Origin: Dehalococcoidia bacterium
GTDB taxonomy: Bacteria > Chloroflexota > Dehalococcoidia > Tepidiformales > Tepidiformaceae
Direction of reading: 5' to 3'
Length of the DNA stretch: 64,000 bases
Assembly: GCA_020847985.1 (NCBI GenBank)
Contig: JADLBC010000003.1
Location: 124,001 to 188,000 of the forward strand
Part shown: positions 6,987-14,401 of the stretch, in pieces
Layout of the letters: each line of letters starts with the position of its first letter
Position numbering within the stretch: the stretch's first letter is position 1
The notes under the pieces: model-generated
Database searches by the model: none
The model's input: the letters and a program-made list of their open reading frames with translations, nothing else
What the model was told of the DNA's origin: nothing
Position numbers and translations under genes: made by a program

Positions 6987-7652
6987 ATGGGCGAAATCGT
7001 CACCTTCCCCTCGAACGGCGGCACCGCGCAGGGCTACCTCGCGAAGCCCGCGAACGGCCCCGGCAAGGGCGTCATCGTCTTCCAGGAATGGTGGGGCCTG
7101 AACGACAACATCAAGGGCATCGCCGACCGCTTCGCCGCCGAAGGCTTCACCGCCCTCGCCCCCGACATGTACCACGGCAAGCTCACCGCCGAACCGGACG
7201 AGGCGGGCAAGCTGCTCATGGCGCTCAACATCGAACAGGCCGCGAAGGACGCCACCGGTGCCATCCAGTACCTCAAGGGCATCACTGGCGGTCCCGTCGG
7301 CACGGTTGGCTTCTGCATGGGCGGCGCACTCAGCCTTTTCGCCGCCTGCAACAATGGCAACGATGTCGGCGCCTGCATCGACTACTACGGCGGCCACCCG
7401 GCCATCAAGTACAACTTCGCCGGGCTCACCGCCCCCGTCCTCGGCTTCTGGGCCGAAAACGACGCCTTCGCCAACTCCAACCAGCCGATTATCGAGGCGG
7501 GCACGAACGAGGCTGGCGTCAGCTACGAAGGCCTCACCTACCCGGGCACCGGCCACGCCTTCTTCAACGAAGACCATGCCGGGACCTTCGACAAGGCTGC
7601 CGCCGACGACACCTGGAATCGCGCGCTCGCCTTCTACCGCGCGAACCTCTAA
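6987..7652 (+). CDS. Dienelactone hydrolase family protein
   Basis: A 221-residue alpha/beta hydrolase. The nucleophile motif GFCMGG puts Cys near residue 109, the acid is probably in FWAENDAF near 153-160, and the His in GTGHAFFNED near 190; this Cys-Asp-His triad is diagnostic of dienelactone hydrolase. EWWGLND near the N-terminus is also a family hallmark. Classical members open dienelactones to maleylacetate in chloroaromatic breakdown, but many genomes carry several members of unknown substrate, and no catechol pathway genes are adjacent. A TACACT -10 at 6945-6950 and the ribosome site GGAGG about 10 nt before the ATG indicate its own leadered promoter. Confidence 0.88.
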   Translation: MGEIVTFPSNGGTAQGYLAKPANGPGKGVIVFQEWWGLNDNIKGIADRFAAEGFTALAPDMYHGKLTAEPDEAGKLLMALNIEQAAKDATGAIQYLKGITGGPVGTVGFCMGGALSLFAACNNGNDVGACIDYYGGHPAIKYNFAGLTAPVLGFWAENDAFANSNQPIIEAGTNEAGVSYEGLTYPGTGHAFFNEDHAGTFDKAAADDTWNRALAFYRANL

Positions 7653-7677
7653 CACGGCACGCGGGGAGGCGGCGACG

Positions 7678-8325
7678 ATGGGTGGGCCACTCGATGGCAA
7701 GGTCGTGGTCGTGATGGGCGCGGGCGCCGGCTACGGCCGCGCGGTCGCGCGTACCCTTGGCCGCGCCGGCGCCACCATTCTCGCCGCCGACCGCGATCCC
7801 GACCTCGCCGAGGACACCGCCGCCGCCATCCGCGAGGACGGCGGCTGGGGCGAAGGCTTCGCCGTCGAGCCCTGCGACGGCCGCGGCGTGCGCGCCATGG
7901 CGTCGGCCACCGTGCAGCACCTCGGCCGCATCGATGCCTGCGTCGTCGCGCCGCTCCCGCCGCCTCCCGGCAGCCTCGTCGATGCCACCGACGAACGCTG
8001 GCACGCCTTCCTCGAAGAGGCGCTCATCGCCCCCCAGGTCGCCATCCAGGCCTGCGTGCGCGAAATGCTCGCCGGCCGCCATCCCGGCGACATCATCCTC
8101 GTCGCCCCTCCCGAGGAGCCCGGCGCGAGCGCCATGGTGCGCGCGAACGTGCTCGCCCTCGCCCGCTGGTGGGCGGCCGATCTCGCGAGCACGGCCATCC
8201 ACGTCGAAGCGCTCGAACCCCGGCCCGATCCTGCCCCCGCGAGCCTGCACGCGTTCGTCGCCGTCGCCTGCGTTGGTATCGATGCCGAGGGCGTGTCCGC
8301 GCTCTTCGCCGCCGGCGCCATCTGA
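7678..8325 (+). CDS. SDR-like protein without the catalytic Tyr-Lys pair
   Basis: A 215-residue Rossmann protein starting at ATG 7678 after GGGGAGG. GKVVVVMGAGAGYGRAVA near residues 7-22 is a classical SDR cofactor loop, and the following acidic residues (AADRD) suggest NAD(H). Where an SDR should carry YxxxK, the protein reads ASAMVRAN, so the catalytic Tyr and Lys are absent, and the usual NNAG strand reads VVAPLPPPP. It is probably an inactive or repurposed SDR fold. It may be co-transcribed with the hydrolase gene 25 nt upstream. It ends 17 nt from the convergent exported-protein gene. Confidence 0.75.
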   Translation: MGGPLDGKVVVVMGAGAGYGRAVARTLGRAGATILAADRDPDLAEDTAAAIREDGGWGEGFAVEPCDGRGVRAMASATVQHLGRIDACVVAPLPPPPGSLVDATDERWHAFLEEALIAPQVAIQACVREMLAGRHPGDIILVAPPEEPGASAMVRANVLALARWWAADLASTAIHVEALEPRPDPAPASLHAFVAVACVGIDAEGVSALFAAGAI

Positions 8326-8341
8326 GCCGGCTCCGCGAACC

Positions 8342-8998
8342 TCAGTCCGCGATCGAGTAGCCGATGAGCGTCCCGCTCGTAGGCATCGTGCGGCCCGTGC
8401 TGTAGCTCCGGCCGTTCACTACCACCGCGATCGACGACCCGGGACCGTTCGCGCACTGCGCCCCGCCGATGTAGAAGTCCACGCGGTATTGGCCCGCCGC
8501 ATCCGTCACACGGGACGGCCCCACGACACCGTTGAACGCCAGCGAAACGTTCGTCCCGATCGGCGCGGGCTGCCCGTTGAGGATGAGCGCCCCCGCCACG
8601 CGGCCATCCGGCGCGCCCCCCGAACTCTTCCGGTCGCAATAGGTGCCCACCGCCACCGGCACACTCGTCGGCACCGGTGTGGGTGGCACGAGCGTGGGCT
8701 CCGGGGTGGGCGTTGCCTGCGCCTGCGGCTGTGCGGTCGCGACGGTGCGTTGGGTCGGGACTGGCGAAGGAGTCGCGCTCGGCGAAGCCTCCGCCGTGGG
8801 CGTCGCCGTCGGGTCCAGTGTCAGCACGGGCGCGCTCACCGCCGGGGAAGGCGCCTGGGTGGAGAGCGCTACGGGTGTCGCTTCCGGGCGTGCGCTGGTG
8901 CGCGTGCTGCTGTTCGCGGGTTGCGTCATCAGCGCCACGCCGATGGCCGCGAAGGCGAGCCCGAGCGCGCCCATCGCCGCCCACAGCATCGCCTTCAT
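8342..8998 (-). CDS. Membrane-anchored protein with Thr/Pro linker and C-terminal beta domain
   Basis: A 218-residue protein taking ATG at 8998; the longer in-frame start would read through the tandem repeats upstream and is rejected. Residues 1-25 are a single hydrophobic segment (signal anchor). They are followed by about 90 residues of Pro/Thr/Ser/Ala low-complexity linker and a C-terminal domain of about 90 residues with GAPDGRVAGALILNGQPAP, like a carboxypeptidase-regulatory or Ig-like beta sandwich. Two Cys remain in the C-terminal domain. It is likely displayed outside the membrane. The function is unknown. Confidence 0.7.
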   Translation of the reverse strand: MKAMLWAAMGALGLAFAAIGVALMTQPANSSTRTSARPEATPVALSTQAPSPAVSAPVLTLDPTATPTAEASPSATPSPVPTQRTVATAQPQAQATPTPEPTLVPPTPVPTSVPVAVGTYCDRKSSGGAPDGRVAGALILNGQPAPIGTNVSLAFNGVVGPSRVTDAAGQYRVDFYIGGAQCANGPGSSIAVVVNGRSYSTGRTMPTSGTLIGYSIAD

Positions 8999-9112
8999 CC
9001 CCTGGCCCACGAAGAACCCGGTGAACACTCGCACACAGCAATTCTGAATGCCCCCCGCCAACCCGCAATGCCCACCACCAGAAACCGGAAAGCCCCATCC
9101 GCCTCCCCCGGG

Positions 9113-9190
9113 CCGATCCCTGGGAACTGGGAACCGGGAACCGGGAACTCGCCAGCCCGTCAGCCCGCCAGCCCGCCAACCCGCCAACCC
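9113..9190. repeat. GGGAACT/GGGAACC heptamers followed by 8-bp repeats
   Basis: Four units of the GGGAAC(T/C) heptamer (about 9123-9150) are followed by about five degenerate 8-bp units of type GCCAGCCC (about 9150-9190). The array ends 1-2 nt before the -10 box of the SDR gene, so it forms that promoter's upstream region. Confidence 0.8.
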
Positions 9191-9191
9191 C

Positions 9192-9197
9192 TAGAAT
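9192..9197 (+). promoter_or_regulatory. -10 box TAGAAT, leaderless start of the SDR gene
   Basis: TAGAAT ends 6 nt before ATG 9204. The expected -35 zone consists of the 8-bp repeats. Confidence 0.6.
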
Positions 9198-9203
9198 CCC
9201 ACC

Positions 9204-9995
9204 ATGGATCTTGCTCCCGGTCTGGCGGCCGTCACCGGTGCATCGAGCGGCATCGGCGAGGCGTTCGCCGAGGAACTCGCCCGCCGTGGCCACGACCTCC
9301 TCATCGTCGCGCGCGACACCGTCCGCCTGGAGGCGATCGCCGCCCGCCTGCGCGAACGCCGCGGCGTCGCCGTCGAAGTCCATGCCGCCGACCTCACCGA
9401 TGCGGCGGCCCTCCACGCTCTCGAAACGCGCATCGCCCGTGCACCCCGCCTCGCGCTCCTCGTGAACAACGCCGGATTCGGCACGAGCGGCGCCTTCGAA
9501 ACCCTCGACCGCGATGCCGAGGAAGCCGAAATCCGGCTGAACGTGCTCGCCGTCACCCGGCTCTGCCACGCCGCTCTCCCGGGCATGGTCGAACGCGGCC
9601 ACGGCGGCATTATCAACGTCTCCTCCATCGCCTCCTTCGTCCCCGGGCCCTACGCCGCGACCTATCACGCCACCAAGGCGTACGTGACGGCGTTCAGTGA
9701 GGCCCTCCACGAAGAGGTCCACGCCGCCGGCGTCACCGTGCAGGCGCTCTGCCCGGGCTTTGTCCGCACCGGCTTCCAGATGCGCGCGGGGGTGAACGGC
9801 GCCGCCATCCCCGGGCCCGCCTTCATGACGCCCCGCGCGGTGGTGCGCGGTTCGCTGCGCGCCCTCGATCGGCGCCACGCCGTCTACGTGCCGGGGATGC
9901 ACTACCGCTTCCTCATGGCGCTCTCGCGCGTGGCGCCGCGGGCGGCCGTGCGAAAGCTGCTCACCCGCGTCGGCCGCGCCGCCTACCTGGACTGA
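9204..9995 (+). CDS. Short-chain dehydrogenase/reductase
   Basis: A 263-residue classical SDR. The cofactor loop is VTGASSGIGEAF near residues 10-21, NNAG near 89-92, the catalytic Ser lies in INVSSIASF near 140, and the YHATK motif near 153-157 supplies Tyr and Lys. The Arg after strand 2 (IVARDT) favours NADP(H). The tail after residue 195 is hydrophobic and basic, as in SDRs acting on lipids (DltE/YqjQ-like). The 3' end overlaps the convergent LysR gene by 13 nt. The substrate is unknown. Confidence 0.88.
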   Translation: MDLAPGLAAVTGASSGIGEAFAEELARRGHDLLIVARDTVRLEAIAARLRERRGVAVEVHAADLTDAAALHALETRIARAPRLALLVNNAGFGTSGAFETLDRDAEEAEIRLNVLAVTRLCHAALPGMVERGHGGIINVSSIASFVPGPYAATYHATKAYVTAFSEALHEEVHAAGVTVQALCPGFVRTGFQMRAGVNGAAIPGPAFMTPRAVVRGSLRALDRRHAVYVPGMHYRFLMALSRVAPRAAVRKLLTRVGRAAYLD

Positions 9996-10864
9996 ACGGC
10001 CCCCTCCACGAGCGCGAGCAGCTCCGCCGCGATCGCCGGCAGAATGCGGCCCGGCCGCCGCACCCACCCAATTTCGCGCGCGAGCGGAGGATCGAGCGGC
10101 ACCCCCGCGACGTCCTCACGCCCCGCGAGCGCCATCCGCGGCGCCAGCGTGATGCCCGCGCCCGCCGCCGTGAGCGCGAGCATCGCCTGCTGGCTGCGCA
10201 GCTCGAACCGTGGCTCCATCGCCAGCCCGGCCGCGCGCGCCGCCTGCTCCAGCTGCGTGCGCAACCCGTGCCCCGGCATCGAAAACAGGAACGCCGTGTC
10301 CGCCAGCACCTCCGCCAGGGGGACCGCCGGGCGCCCCTCCCACGCGTGCCCGCGCGGCACCGCCACCAGCACCGCCTCCGAGGCGACCGCGTGCACCTCC
10401 AGCCGTGAATCCACCAGCGGCAAGGGCACGAACGCGAGGTCGACCGCGTCCCCCAGCACGCCCGCCACCGCCTCGTCGGTGCTCGCCATCTCCACGGCGA
10501 TGCGCGCCCGTGGCCACCGTTCGCGCAGGAGCGCCAACGCCGGCGGCAGCAGGTGGTCCGCGAGCGTCTCCGTCGCGCAGATTGCGAGCCGCCGTCCCTC
10601 GTTCGCTCCCGGCCCCGTAAGCTCCGCGAGCGTTGCCGCCAGCTCGGCGTCGATGCGGTCCGCGCAATCCGCGAGCGCGAGCCCCGCCTCCGTCGCCACC
10701 ACTCGCCGCCCGACGCGGTGGAAGAGGTCGACCCCGAGTTCGCGTTCGAGCGCACGGATGCGCTTGCTCACGGCCGGCTGCGCCACCAGCTCCTGCTCGG
10801 CCGCCCGCGTGACACTGCCCGCGCGCACCACCGCGCGCACAAGCTGAATTTGGCGAAGGTCCAT
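9983..10864 (-). CDS. LysR-family transcriptional regulator
   Basis: A 293-residue regulator. The N-terminal winged HTH covers about residues 1-60 (DLRQIQLVRAVVRAGSVTRAA, then QPAVSKRIRALERELG), followed by the two-lobed effector domain. ATG 10864 is chosen because GGAGGA lies just upstream; an in-frame ATG at 10876 would start inside that ribosome site. It is divergent from the methyltransferase at 10961 with a 96-nt shared control region, the usual LysR layout, so that gene is the likely target. The effector is unknown. Confidence 0.9.
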   Translation of the reverse strand: MDLRQIQLVRAVVRAGSVTRAAEQELVAQPAVSKRIRALERELGVDLFHRVGRRVVATEAGLALADCADRIDAELAATLAELTGPGANEGRRLAICATETLADHLLPPALALLRERWPRARIAVEMASTDEAVAGVLGDAVDLAFVPLPLVDSRLEVHAVASEAVLVAVPRGHAWEGRPAVPLAEVLADTAFLFSMPGHGLRTQLEQAARAAGLAMEPRFELRSQQAMLALTAAGAGITLAPRMALAGREDVAGVPLDPPLAREIGWVRRPGRILPAIAAELLALVEGAVQSR

Positions 10865-10960
10865 CCATTCCTCCATGGCATGCGAATCGGACAAAGCATA
10901 TCTTGGACGGCCGGTTCGCGGCACGCATACCCTTGCCCCATCAACTCCCGAGGAACCGCC
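10865..10960. promoter_or_regulatory. Divergent control region, LysR gene and methyltransferase
   Basis: The 96-nt gap contains a minus-strand TATGCT usable as -10 for the LysR gene and a weak plus-strand ATACCC. GGAGGA and GAGGAA ribosome sites serve the two genes. A classical T-N11-A operator could not be assigned with confidence. Confidence 0.4.
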
Positions 10961-11737
10961 ATGGGCAGCTCCGCCGTCTCCGATTCCGTCCGCCAGCAGT
11001 TCGGCGCCGTCGCCGCGAACTACGCCGTGAGCGCCGTCCATGCCTCCGGCGCCGACCTCGCCCAACTGGTCGAAGCGGCCGGCATCACCCCCGGGACCCG
11101 CGCCCTCGACCTCGGCAGCGGCGCCGGTCATACCGCCATGGCGCTCGCGGCCGCGGGTGCGAAGGAAGTCGTGGGCATCGACCTCACTCCCGAGATGGTC
11201 GGCGTCGCCACCGAGCTGTCCGCCGCGCGCGGGCTGACGAACGTCGCCTTCCGCGTGGGCGATGTCACCGCCCTGCCCTACGACGATGCCACCTTCGATG
11301 TCGTGAGCAGCCGCTTCAGCGCGCACCACTACGCCGACCCTGTGCCCGCGCTCGCCGAGGCCGTTCGCGTGCTCAAGCCCGGCGGTGCCTTCCTGCTCGT
11401 GGATTGCGTCGCGCCCGAGGATGCCGCCCTCGATACCTTCCTGCAGACCTTCGAAATCCTCCGCGACCCCTCGCACGTGCGCGATTGGCGCGCGAGCGAG
11501 TGGCTGCGGTTGTGCGCGAACGCCGGCCTGGGCGCGCGCGTGCTCATGCGCTCCGAGGTCGTGCTCGATGGCGCCGACTGGGTGCGGCGCATGCGGACGC
11601 CGCCATCGAAGGTGGCCATGCTGCGCGAACTCTTCGCCGAGGCCAACCCCGCCCAGAAGCGCGCCTTCGACCTCCGCGACCAGCCCTGGGGCCTCTCCAT
11701 TCCCATCGCGCTCATCGAAGGCCGCAAGCCCGCCTGA
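10961..11737 (+). CDS. Class I SAM-dependent methyltransferase (UbiE/Methyltransf_11 type)
   Basis: A 258-residue protein. Motif I is ALDLGSGAGHTA near residues 47-58, motif II is VVGIDLTPEM near 69-78, and VGDVTALPYDDATFDVV near 96-112 and RVLKPGGAFLLVD near 136-148 complete the MenG/UbiE-like pattern. The start ATG 10961 has GAGGAA upstream. The LysR gene is divergent and may regulate it. The substrate is unknown; nothing in the neighbourhood points to quinone biosynthesis. Confidence 0.88.
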   Translation: MGSSAVSDSVRQQFGAVAANYAVSAVHASGADLAQLVEAAGITPGTRALDLGSGAGHTAMALAAAGAKEVVGIDLTPEMVGVATELSAARGLTNVAFRVGDVTALPYDDATFDVVSSRFSAHHYADPVPALAEAVRVLKPGGAFLLVDCVAPEDAALDTFLQTFEILRDPSHVRDWRASEWLRLCANAGLGARVLMRSEVVLDGADWVRRMRTPPSKVAMLRELFAEANPAQKRAFDLRDQPWGLSIPIALIEGRKPA

Positions 11738-11782
11738 CCGGCCCGCTTGCCTGCGCGCCATGCCGGTGGTTCGCTACCAGCG

Positions 11783-12307
11783 ATGGCTGGCGAAGGCGCG
11801 CATGCAGGCACCGGGGAACCCGCGGGGATCGCGGGGTACGTCTCGCCCTACCCCTACCTCGACCGCCTCCAGGAGAAGATGGAGGAGCGGCTCGCCCGCA
11901 AGGTGCCCGTGAAGGGCCGCTTCTGCGGGTTCTGCTTCGGCCGCCTGCGAGAATCCGATGCCGTGTGCCCGTTCTGCGCCTCCAGCATCGACACAGCAGG
12001 GACCGTCGACGAAATCCCCCAGGACGTACTCAAGGCCTACCAGGCGAAACAGAAGACCGAAGGCCTCTGGGTGCACAGCGGCGCCTTCAGCGGCCTGCTG
12101 CTCGCGATGGCGCTCTTCTTGCTGATGGTTGTCTGGGGCCCCGGCCTCCTGGGCCACCCCGCGCTCGCCTTTGCCGTGCTCATCGGCGGCGGCTACGTCT
12201 TCGCGCAGCTCTTCGGCACCTTCCTTGGCGCCCAGATCGGCTATCGCAAGGGCGCCCGCAAGCGCGATTCGATGTGGGCCCGCTGGCTCGAATCCCACCG
12301 CCGCTGA
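11783..12307 (+). CDS. Zinc-ribbon protein with two membrane segments
   Basis: A 174-residue protein if it starts at ATG 11783; an upstream in-frame start at 11747 is possible and no ribosome site decides. The N-terminal half has a four-Cys ribbon, CGFCFGR and CPFC, spaced 13 residues apart (about residues 53-73). Two hydrophobic segments follow, near 109-129 and 133-155, then a basic tail. Such ribbons are common in small regulatory or chaperone-like membrane proteins. No specific function is recognised. It is convergent with the low-GC cassette. Confidence 0.65.
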   Translation: MAGEGAHAGTGEPAGIAGYVSPYPYLDRLQEKMEERLARKVPVKGRFCGFCFGRLRESDAVCPFCASSIDTAGTVDEIPQDVLKAYQAKQKTEGLWVHSGAFSGLLLAMALFLLMVVWGPGLLGHPALAFAVLIGGGYVFAQLFGTFLGAQIGYRKGARKRDSMWARWLESHRR

Positions 12308-12310
12308 GAA

Positions 12311-12361
12311 CGCTCACTCAGCACTCAGCACTCAGCACTCAGCACCCAGCACTCAGCACTG
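12311..12361. repeat. CAGCACT heptamer array
   Basis: About seven tandem units of CAGCACT with one variant (CAGCACC), starting 4 nt after the zinc-ribbon gene's stop and ending at the terminator hairpin. Confidence 0.85.
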
Positions 12362-12364
12362 ACC

Positions 12365-12419
12365 AAACGGCCCGCCGGGCCGAAGCCGGGCGGGCCGTTC
12401 GTTCGTCACCGGGAAGGGT
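12365..12419 (-). terminator. Terminator hairpin inside direct repeat, copy 1
   Basis: An 11-bp stem AACGGCCCGCC/GGCGGGCCGTT (12366-12376 with 12389-12399) has a further inner GGC-CGAA-GCC hairpin. Read on the minus strand it ends in GTTT, so it terminates the cassette genes. The 55-nt segment matches 13727-13781 with three mismatches in the same orientation. Confidence 0.75.
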
Positions 12420-12433
12420 GCATGCAGGTGGAC

Positions 12434-12991
12434 TCAGAATCCGAATTCCGCCTGACGCTTGCGTACGCATGAGTTGGCTGCGTCACGGATTGTTGGGTCC
12501 GCCGAGGACCGCCATGCGGCGAGGTCGCCCGGGCCGGCTTCGGTTGGCGCGGCCATGCCGGCTGTCCGGGCCATGCACGCCGCGAGGAATCGGAACGACC
12601 GGTCGGCCTCCTCGCGTGTCGGCTGAGTCTGCGCACGCCAGGCACTCGCGACGCCATCAAGGTGCATTTCTTTGCAGTCCGCGAATGCCGCCTCGGCCCG
12701 TGCGGCATCGTCCATGGAGCGGACTGCGAAGCCGAGTTCGGGCGGGAATTTGCCGCGAGCAGGTTCTATTTCCGCTGCAATCCCGCGTCCGGCCAGGCAC
12801 TGTGCAGCAGCGTCGACGGCAGCCTGGTACTGCTCCATCGTTACGGATCCATGAACTTCCTTGGTTGTGGTCATGACCGCTGCCTCCTGCTCGGCCGCAG
12901 CGGTCATGCTCTTTCCCATCCAGGCGGACAGCCCGGCGACGACCAGCACGCCGAACGCGACGGCGAAGATCTTGGAATGTCGTTCGAACAT
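12434..12991 (-). CDS. Membrane-anchored hypothetical protein in low-GC cassette
   Basis: A 185-residue protein from ATG 12991. Residues 8-24 (IFAVAFGVLVVAGLSAW) are a signal anchor. The exported part is helical, with three Cys (AAQCLAGRG, FADCKE and LAACMAR) plus one near the C-terminus (SCVRKRQ). The repeated pattern of about 25-residue helices ending in short Cys-containing turns suggests disulfides. No family is recognised. It starts 11 nt after the preceding exported-protein gene and is followed by the terminator at 12399. Base composition is lower in GC than the surrounding genes. Confidence 0.65.
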   Translation of the reverse strand: MFERHSKIFAVAFGVLVVAGLSAWMGKSMTAAAEQEAAVMTTTKEVHGSVTMEQYQAAVDAAAQCLAGRGIAAEIEPARGKFPPELGFAVRSMDDAARAEAAFADCKEMHLDGVASAWRAQTQPTREEADRSFRFLAACMARTAGMAAPTEAGPGDLAAWRSSADPTIRDAANSCVRKRQAEFGF

Positions 12992-13002
12992 CGTTGATAA
13001 CC

Positions 13003-13374
13003 TCAATACGTGTAGGCGTGGGTGGACGGTGGATACGGTTGAACCCCTGGGTAGGAATGATAGCCGTAGATATCGTTGGTCCAGTACATGTACGAAGCGG
13101 TTGCTCCCAGGGCTGCAGTTTGCTCTCGGTAGTGGTACAGGGAGTCCGTACCCCAGAAGTAAGCATGAACATGGAAGGTGTTTGAGTAACAGTTGCCACC
13201 TACCCAATTGGTATGCGAGTAACCGTACGAAGACCCGGTTATCTCCGAGATCCCATTCCAGGTACAGGGACCGTATATCTGGTTCGTGGTCGTATCCACG
13301 CTGGCGGCCGCGGCCGGAGAAATCCAAGCGGCCAGGCTGATGAGTGCGATGGCGGTCGGAAGGATTCGTTTCAT
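13003..13374 (-). CDS. Small secreted aromatic-rich protein in low-GC cassette
   Basis: A 123-residue protein with a clear Sec signal peptide (MKRILPTAIALISLAAWIS, cleavage likely after PAAA). The mature part is rich in Tyr, Trp, His, Ser and Gly, with two Cys (GPCTWNG and GNCYSN) that could pair. It resembles small bacterial secreted beta-sandwich proteins of unknown role; no family can be named. ATG 13374 is preferred over the in-frame TTG at 13383. Codon use is visibly AT-richer than in neighbours, which suggests horizontal origin. Confidence 0.7.
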   Translation of the reverse strand: MKRILPTAIALISLAAWISPAAAASVDTTTNQIYGPCTWNGISEITGSSYGYSHTNWVGGNCYSNTFHVHAYFWGTDSLYHYREQTAALGATASYMYWTNDIYGYHSYPGVQPYPPSTHAYTY

Positions 13375-13407
13375 GTACCGCAACCTATCGCTCTGTAGCG
13401 AGGCTGC

Positions 13408-13680
13408 CTATGGAGAGATCTCCTCAGATTCTAGTTGTTCCTGACAAGCGATCACCAACCGGCTTCGGCTGCTCACGCCGAACTCGGCCATGATGTCCGA
13501 TACGTAGGACTCGATCGTATGACGGGAGAGCCCGAGCGCCGTGGCGCATTCTCCGTTGGAGAGGCCCTGGGCCAGGTATGGAATTAGCCGGAGATGGCGA
13601 ATCGCCAATCCGAGGGCGGGCCGAGACTTGGGTTCCACGCGAGTTCCCTCCGCTTCAGGGGTTCGTGGGCGCCGGGTCAC
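13408..13680 (-). CDS. Stand-alone LuxR/GerE-type helix-turn-helix protein
   Basis: A 90-residue protein consisting almost only of a LuxR C-terminal HTH: LIPYLAQGLSNGECATALGLSRHTIESYVSDIMAEFGVSSRSRLV (about residues 32-76, given here as position) carries the typical recognition helix HTIESYVSDI. There is no receiver or sensor domain. The start is GTG 13680 without a good ribosome site; a TTGACG followed about 18 nt later by TACGGT upstream may be the promoter. It is first in a three-gene cassette with two exported proteins, so it is their likely regulator. Confidence 0.8.
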   Translation of the reverse strand: MTRRPRTPEAEGTRVEPKSRPALGLAIRHLRLIPYLAQGLSNGECATALGLSRHTIESYVSDIMAEFGVSSRSRLVIACQEQLESEEISP

Positions 13681-13726
13681 CGTACATGTGCCGTTTCAGG
13701 TCCGTCAACAAAGGTCAATACACGCA

Positions 13727-13781
13727 AAACGGCCCGCCGGGCCGAAGCCGGGCGGGCCGTTCGTTGGTCACCTTGAAGGGT
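13727..13781 (-). terminator. Terminator hairpin inside direct repeat, copy 2
   Basis: The same stem as copy 1 (13728-13738 with 13751-13761), followed on the minus strand by GTTTTGCG, a short U-tract. It lies just downstream of the glycine-rich zinc-ribbon gene and should terminate it. The shared part extends past the hairpin to GAAGGGT on the plus strand. Confidence 0.8.
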
Positions 13782-13789
13782 AAAAGGGA

Positions 13790-14245
13790 TTACCAGCGGC
13801 GATCGCGGCCACCGCCGCCGCCGCCGCCGTAGCCGCCACGGTCGCGGCCACCGCCGCCGCCGCCGCCGCCGTAGCCGCCACCGCCGTAGCCGCCGCCACC
13901 ACCGCGGCTGCCACCGCCACCGTAGCCGCCACCACCGCCGCCGCCGGTGCGGGGCTGCGACTGGAAGCAATCGCTGCAGTAGACGGGCCGGTCACCGCGA
14001 GGCTGGAAGGGGACCTTCGCGTTCTTGCCGCACGAAGCGCAGGTCGCGTCGAACATCTCGCGCGAACCGCCGCCGCCGAAGCCACGGCCGCCGCCGCCTT
14101 CGCTCCCGCGCCGGGCCTGCCGGCAGCTCGGGCAGCGCCGGGGCTCGCTCGTGAAGCCCTTCGACGCATGGAATTCCTGCTCGCCGGCCGTGAAGGTGAA
14201 TGCCGCGCCGCAATCGGCGCACGTGAGAACTTTGTCGCTGAACAG
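13790..14245 (-). CDS. Glycine-rich zinc-ribbon protein, apparent CTG start
   Basis: A 151-residue protein with two zinc ribbons and a disordered tail. Ribbon one is CADC (about residues 10-13) with CPSC (about 41-44); ribbon two is CASC with CSDC (about 69-90). The remainder is Gly/Tyr/Arg repeats of the GGYGGGG type. The family normally begins MSFSDKVLTCxDCG. Here the matching codons begin CTG TTC AGC GAC AAA, with a perfect AGGAGGT 8 nt upstream of the CTG, and no ATG, GTG or TTG in frame before the conserved region. The ATG at 14056 would delete ribbon one. A nucleic-acid-binding role is plausible from the RGG-like tail. Confidence 0.8.
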   Translation of the reverse strand: MFSDKVLTCADCGAAFTFTAGEQEFHASKGFTSEPRRCPSCRQARRGSEGGGGRGFGGGGSREMFDATCASCGKNAKVPFQPRGDRPVYCSDCFQSQPRTGGGGGGGYGGGGSRGGGGGYGGGGYGGGGGGGGRDRGGYGGGGGGGRDRRW

Positions 14246-14300
14246 TGTCGACGACCTCCTATGATTTGGTTCCTACGGTCATCGAACGCCAGTGACGAGA

Positions 14301-14319
14301 GCCCCGGCAGCGCCGGGGC
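14301..14319 (-). promoter_or_regulatory. Hairpin in the 5' leader of the zinc-ribbon gene
   Basis: A perfect 8-bp stem GCCCCGGC/GCCGGGGC with a 3-nt loop lies about 55 nt upstream of the CTG start, within the presumed leader. It could be an attenuator or mRNA-stabilising element. No U-tract is seen. Confidence 0.35.
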
Positions 14320-14401
14320 CGATGGATCGCGGGGTACCTGTATCGACCGTACCACGTTCGCGCCCGCACGTCGCGCCTTTTTTCGCGGATCGCGGCCGGT
14401 T

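Noticed and set aside
8999-9187. N-terminal extension of the exported protein at 8342
   Set aside because: The extension translates heptamer and 8-mer repeats; the hydrophobic anchor begins directly at ATG 8998.
13790-13945. GC-rich (CCGCCACCGCCGTAG)-type DNA repeat as an independent repeat element
   Set aside because: It is the coding sequence for the Gly/Tyr-rich tail of the zinc-ribbon protein.
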